A DNA stretch of 64,000 nucleotides, from positions 1 through 64,000 of the forward strand of contig CACASR010000005.1 of the NCBI GenBank assembly GCA_902535175.1, written 5' to 3'. Under the pieces are notes generated by a model, which was not told the origin of the DNA, made no database searches, and saw only the letters and a list, made by a program, of their open reading frames with translations. A program made the position numbers and the translations under genes. Below, one piece after another: positions 59,866 through 64,000 of this stretch. Positions within the stretch are counted from its first letter, which is position 1. The number at the start of each line of letters is the position of its first letter. This DNA is from an uncultured Prochlorococcus sp. (GTDB taxonomy: Bacteria > Cyanobacteriota > Cyanobacteriia > PCC-6307 > Cyanobiaceae).

Positions 59866-60642
59866 TCATGCTTTGCTAACAGGAAATATTTGTATGCCTA
59901 CGGGTGTATCAATAATATGAGAATCAATTTCGAATCCTCTCAAAAAATTTTGTTTATTTAAAACTTTTTCAGGAGTATTTATATCTATTAATTTACCTTC
60001 TTTTAAAATAGCTATCCGATCGCAAAATCTTGCTGCTAAATTAACGTCATGAAGAACTGTGATAATAGAAATCTTTTTTATTTTTATAAGATTTTTTAGT
60101 GATTCTAAGAACTTAATTTGATAATTTATATCTAGAAATGTAGTAGGTTCATCCAATAAAAGAATATTAGTGTTTTGAGCAATTGTCATAGCTAAGAAAG
60201 CTCTTTGAGATTGTCCTCCAGATAGTTCACTGATAAATTTATTTTTTAATGTATTAAGATCCATAATTTGAATTGCGTCATCAATAATTTTCAAATCCTC
60301 TTTATTTAAATCAAAATCCCAAAAGTTTTTATAGGGTGATCTTCCAAGAGAGATAAGATCCTTAACTGTAATATTTAAACTATTATTCAATTTCTGAGGT
60401 AGGTAACCTATTCTCCTGGAAAGTTTATTTCTTGAGTAATTTTTTAAAGAAATATCTTCAAAAAAAACATCTCCATAAAGTGTAGGAATAAATTTTAAAA
60501 CTCCCTTCAGTAAGGTAGATTTACCAGAGCCATTAGCTCCAATTATTCCAATCCATTCATTATGTTTTAGCTTAAAATTTATTTTATTGATAACATCTTT
60601 TTTCGAATATCCTGTTGAGAAATCTTTTAAAATTAATTCCAT
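59866..60642 (-). CDS. FecE/HmuV-type ABC transporter ATP-binding protein
   Basis: GANGSGKSTLLKGVL, LSGGQSQRAFLAMTIAQ, LLLDEPTTFLDI. Confidence 0.93.
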   Translation of the reverse strand: MELILKDFSTGYSKKDVINKINFKLKHNEWIGIIGANGSGKSTLLKGVLKFIPTLYGDVFFEDISLKNYSRNKLSRRIGYLPQKLNNSLNITVKDLISLGRSPYKNFWDFDLNKEDLKIIDDAIQIMDLNTLKNKFISELSGGQSQRAFLAMTIAQNTNILLLDEPTTFLDINYQIKFLESLKNLIKIKKISIITVLHDVNLAARFCDRIAILKEGKLIDINTPEKVLNKQNFLRGFEIDSHIIDTPVGIQIFPVSKA

Positions 60643-61681
60643 TAATTCATCCTGAATTTTTTTGATGATCTTCTATAAAGAATAGTTATAAAAATTGGAG
60701 CACCTAAAAGAGAAGTAACTATACCAACTGGGACTTCAATTGGTCCTGATCTAGCGATTAAATCTGCTGTACTTAAAGTTAAACCTCCAATTAAAGCTGA
60801 AAAAGGAAGTACATATTTATAATCATTACCAATCAATAATCTTGAAAAATGAGGCACTATCAATCCTATAAAACCTATTAAGCCTCCTATGGATACTGCA
60901 CTTGCTGCCAATAATGTAGCAACCGCACCAATGATACATCTTGATCTAAATAGAGAATTACCAAGGCTCATTGATAATTCCTCCCCTAAAGATAATAAAT
61001 TTAATTGCCTTGCCAGCAAAAGACTTATTAATAATGCTATTAATATCGGAATCCAAGTGATTCTTATTTCATTCCATCCTCTAGAATTTAAGCTTCCTAT
61101 TAGCCATGTTAAAGCTGCTTGTATTCTTCCATCTTCAGATTGTAATAGTAAGGTTGCTTGAATTGCGCCAAATAAACTGCTTATCGCAACACCTCCTAAA
61201 ATCAATCTTTCTATAGATATTTTATTGGCACTTTTTGCAAGTATAAAGACTAATAATGTAGTCAAAATAGCCCCAGACCACGATGCTATTGGAATTAATA
61301 ATTGTGAAAGCCCGAATGTAATAAATGTGACTATTACCAAACCAGAACCTGCTGATATTCCCAAAAGATATGGACTTGCTAAGCCATTTTTAAGCATTCC
61401 CTGTAAAAGGGCGCCTGACATACCTAAAGATGATCCAACTAATAAAGATGCTATTAATCGAGGCAATCTTAGTTCCCAAATTATTGTTTGATTAAGTTCC
61501 TCACCTTTTTGAAAAATTGCAAGCCAAATATCATTATTATTTATAGGAACTGTCCCCTTAGATAAAGATAAGATAGAAATAGTAACTAAAAGAAATAAAA
61601 GAATTACTAAGAAAAGTATAAATTTAATTTTCTGGAATTTAATTGTTCAGCCTCATCTACTTGTTGATAATTATTATTCAA
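60642..61681 (-). CDS. FecCD/BtuC-type ABC permease; annotated core 60642-61466, 5' extension needs a frameshift correction near 61628-61631 or an ATT start at 61643
   Basis: LLVGSSLGMSGALLQGMLKNGLASPYLLGISAGSGL...GLIGFIGLIVPHFSRLL; upstream in-frame TM1 KFILFLVILLFLLVTISILSLSKGTVPINNNDIWLAIF. Confidence 0.88.
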
Positions 61682-61704
61682 AATTTAGAATTTACAAGTT
61701 TAAA

Positions 61705-61741
61705 TTGAACATTAATAAGTCTTATTTTATATGTTGTTCAA
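61705..61741. promoter_or_regulatory. Nested dyads: TTGAACA...TGTTCAA enclosing AATAAG-T-CTTATT, just upstream of the ABC permease operon
   Basis: Perfect 6-1-6 palindrome at 61714-61726 inside perfect 7-nt outer arms. Confidence 0.5.
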
Positions 61742-61865
61742 CTTTTAAAATCATTTTTTTAAGAGCTACCATATCTAAAAAAAAATTTTTATTTTTTAGA
61801 GATTCGATCAAAGGATTTAATAAATTTTTGTAGGTAATTTATTAAGGTAAGTATTAATTCATCTC

Positions 61866-62807
61866 TTAAAGTTTTTTTACAGCCTCAACTAATTTTATAG
61901 TTATTCCTTCCTCACTCATTGAATGACCAGCGTCATTAACAATAATTAATTCAGAATTTTTTAATTTCTTATTTAGATCCCAAGCACTCCTTACAGGACA
62001 TACAACGTCATATCTCCCCTGAATTATTTTTGTTGGTATCGATTCTATTGTCTTTATATTTTTCAAAATAAAATCATCCTCTAAGAAAATATTATTAATA
62101 AAATAATGACATTCGATCCTTGCAAAGGCATCTGAAAAAGAATTAACTTGGGACTTATCAAAATCGAATTTTTTATTTATTAAATGACTAGTAGAGAGTT
62201 CCCATTTTGTCCAAGCTGCTGCTGCTTTTGATCTAAGATTTTCATCTGAAGATGTGAGATATTTATAAAAAGAACTTATCAAATCTTTTCTTTCTTCTTT
62301 TGGTATTACAGAGATATATTCTTCAAATTCATCGGGGAATATCTCACTTGCACCATATTGATAGAACCATAACAATTCAAACTTTCTACATAAAAATATT
62401 CCTCGCAAAGTTAAGCTGATAACTCTTGAGGGATTTTTAATCGCATATATAAGTGAAAGTGTTGAGCCCCAAGATCCACCAAACAAATGCCAAGTATCTA
62501 TTTTTAAAAGAATCCTTAATTTCTCAATATCATCAACCAAATGATTAGTCGTATTTTCTTTTAATTCGGAGAAAGGAGTTGAAGATCCGCAACCTCTTTG
62601 GTCAAATTGAACAATATCGAATTTATCTGGGTCAAAGTATCTTCTATATCTTGGTTGACTTCCTCCTCCTGGACCTCCATGAATAACAAGGATTTTTTTT
62701 CCATTTGGATTACCAGATCTTTCCCAATAAATAGTATGAATATCACTTACTTGTAAAAAACCCTTTTCTCGAACTTCAATTTTTGGAAACAAGACTTGAT
62801 CTTTCAT
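61866..62807 (-). CDS. pip: Proline iminopeptidase
   Basis: IYWERSGNPNGKKILVIHGGPGGGSQPRYRRYFDPDKFDIVQFDQRGCGSSTP...FGGSWGSTLSLIYA. Confidence 0.95.
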   Translation of the reverse strand: MKDQVLFPKIEVREKGFLQVSDIHTIYWERSGNPNGKKILVIHGGPGGGSQPRYRRYFDPDKFDIVQFDQRGCGSSTPFSELKENTTNHLVDDIEKLRILLKIDTWHLFGGSWGSTLSLIYAIKNPSRVISLTLRGIFLCRKFELLWFYQYGASEIFPDEFEEYISVIPKEERKDLISSFYKYLTSSDENLRSKAAAAWTKWELSTSHLINKKFDFDKSQVNSFSDAFARIECHYFINNIFLEDDFILKNIKTIESIPTKIIQGRYDVVCPVRSAWDLNKKLKNSELIIVNDAGHSMSEEGITIKLVEAVKKL

Positions 62808-62875
62808 TTTGAAATATTTTTAATCACTTTATTAATCCATATTATCCATAAAGAAGTCTAGTTTAGAAATTTGTT

Positions 62876-62908
62876 AAAAAAAAAAGGACTGTATATACAG
62901 TCCTTTTT
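62876..62908 (-). terminator. Perfect-palindrome intrinsic terminator AAAAAGGACTGTATATACAGTCCTTTTT (U10 on minus strand, T5 on plus strand)
   Basis: 28-bp perfect palindrome flanked by a 10-nt A-run on the plus strand. Confidence 0.85.
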
Positions 62909-63190
62909 AATATTTGATTTCCTTCTTACAGGATATAAAATTACATATTTTAAAGTTTATTTACTCATAAACCTAGAATACGTGAATTCGGGGATTTCTC
63001 TCGATAATTTCAGTCCCTATTGTCGCTAGTAATTATAAAGCGAAGTCTTATCAGACTAATTGATTGAACTTTAATCTTCGAATAATCCCATTCTCAGGAA
63101 TACGCTTCCTATATTTTGGAATTTGCTAAATTTCAGGCGGACTATCAATCATTTAGATTGCCTCCGAACTCAACATTTATAAATTACTCC
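62876..63190 (-). ncRNA. Candidate unannotated transcript ending at the 62.88 kb terminator; contains a 25-aa sORF and several hairpins
   Basis: Minus strand: hairpins AGTCT-GATA-AGACT and AGGAA-GCGTA-TTCCT; sORF 63071-63148 LIVRLKFSKFQNIGSVFLRMGLFED*. Confidence 0.4.
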
Positions 63191-63313
63191 TTTTTATATT
63201 TTCAGTAAATCCGTAAATATGCTGATTTACTTTTTTCTTAATTTGTAAGAGGATTTTAATGATCCTTTGTTTTTTTTAGATAAATATAAAAATTAAATTC
63301 TATTATCCCTCAT

Positions 63314-63496
63314 TTATGCAGATTCATAGAGCAAAATAGATTCAATTATTCTTTTATCACTATCAGAAAGTTTATAATCCTTTAATTTCCACTGAACAAA
63401 TTTTACACACTCATCAATAGAAGGATTCTTATCCCGGCACTTACGCCACTCTCTAATCCAATCTGCCAAGGCAAAAGTTATTTTTGTAGTAAGCAT
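63314..63496 (-). CDS. Hypothetical protein, about 60 aa
   Basis: MLTTKITFALADWIREWRKCRDKNPSIDECVKFVQWKLKDYKLSDSDKRIIESILLYESA; ATG 63496 preferred over TTG 63505. Confidence 0.65.
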   Translation of the reverse strand: MLTTKITFALADWIREWRKCRDKNPSIDECVKFVQWKLKDYKLSDSDKRIIESILLYESA

Positions 63497-63498
63497 AT

Positions 63499-63639
63499 TT
63501 ACCAATCAGGGTAATTAAAATCTCCTCCAATAGGTTCTTCATAAAATTCCCCTTCTTTTATACCTTTATCATATTTTTCAATTATCTTTTTATAAGAAGC
63601 TATTGAGGGAACTAAATCTCCTATATATATGGGTTCCAT
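63499..63639 (-). CDS. Hypothetical protein, 46 aa (not in track)
   Basis: MEPIYIGDLVPSIASYKKIIEKYDKGIKEGEFYEEPIGGDFNYPDW*; close to next gene. Confidence 0.6.
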   Translation of the reverse strand: MEPIYIGDLVPSIASYKKIIEKYDKGIKEGEFYEEPIGGDFNYPDW

Positions 63640-63713
63640 TGTAATTGTTATAATAATTTTAATTATTTATTATTTTATATAAGAATTTAATAAATAGATT
63701 ATTAATATGCATT

Positions 63714-63809
63714 ATGGATTTTATCAAAAAGAACAAGATCTTAACACTAATGGCTGTAATTGCAGTTTTATCATTTGCATTAGAAAAAGTAGGTATAATA
63801 CACCCTTAA
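63714..63809 (+). CDS. 31-aa membrane micro-ORF (not in track)
   Basis: MDFIKKNKILTLMAVIAVLSFALEKVGIIHP*. Confidence 0.5.
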   Translation: MDFIKKNKILTLMAVIAVLSFALEKVGIIHP

Positions 63810-63837
63810 AATGATTAAGTTTATTTGTAAATACTTC

Positions 63838-63927
63838 CTAATGAAATAAGTAAACCGAAACTATTACTGCAAAAATAAGCAATGGAGATAATAATGTAAA
63901 AACTAAAGTTGAAAGATTAATCAGCAT
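63838..63927 (-). CDS. 29-aa membrane micro-ORF (not in track)
   Basis: MLINLSTLVFTLLSPLLIFAVIVSVYLFH*. Confidence 0.4.
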   Translation of the reverse strand: MLINLSTLVFTLLSPLLIFAVIVSVYLFH

Positions 63928-64000
63928 AAATTTTAAATAAATACACAAATTTAATAAACACCACTTTTAAGCATTTGCAATAAGTAAAATTTAAATTATT

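Noticed and set aside
61620-61650. Programmed -1 ribosomal frameshift in the permease gene
   Set aside because: No classical X-XXY-YYZ slippery heptamer in frame; a simple indel or ATT start explains it better

Overview
Low-GC chromosome segment with gene content and order typical of a high-light-type Prochlorococcus (chlG, pipX, lepA-mqo, murE, rpsD, der, aroQ and others); lineage is inferred from gene content only. Most of 1-43.6 kb is dense, conserved core genome. A tandem tRNA-Tyr(GTA)/tRNA-Thr(GGT) pair at 43.6-43.76 kb is followed by an accessory region (about 43.8-49.9 kb) with very small ORFs, gene remnants and an orphan sulfatase-like protein. Further right are thiD-tenA, a class I photolyase locus, and a complete TonB-dependent uptake cluster at 54.9-61.7 kb: exbD-exbB, tonB, periplasmic binding protein, outer-membrane receptor, ABC ATPase and permease. 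The cluster has candidate palindromic operators and a likely 5' frameshift (or unusual start) in the permease gene. Other points of interest are: a small DUF4278 gene preceded by a perfect NtcA-type palindrome and a leader resembling the glutamine-responsive Downstream-peptide/glnA RNA; an FeS-photolyase cluster (DUF393, TIGR03643, DUF2256, photolyase); a possible unannotated ncRNA or small-peptide transcript with a perfect terminator at 62.88-63.2 kb; and several sub-60-aa proteins absent from the ORF track. No CRISPR array, IS element, prophage or rRNA was seen. I did not find a clear wholly new system; the best leads are the regulatory elements and the TonB cluster.
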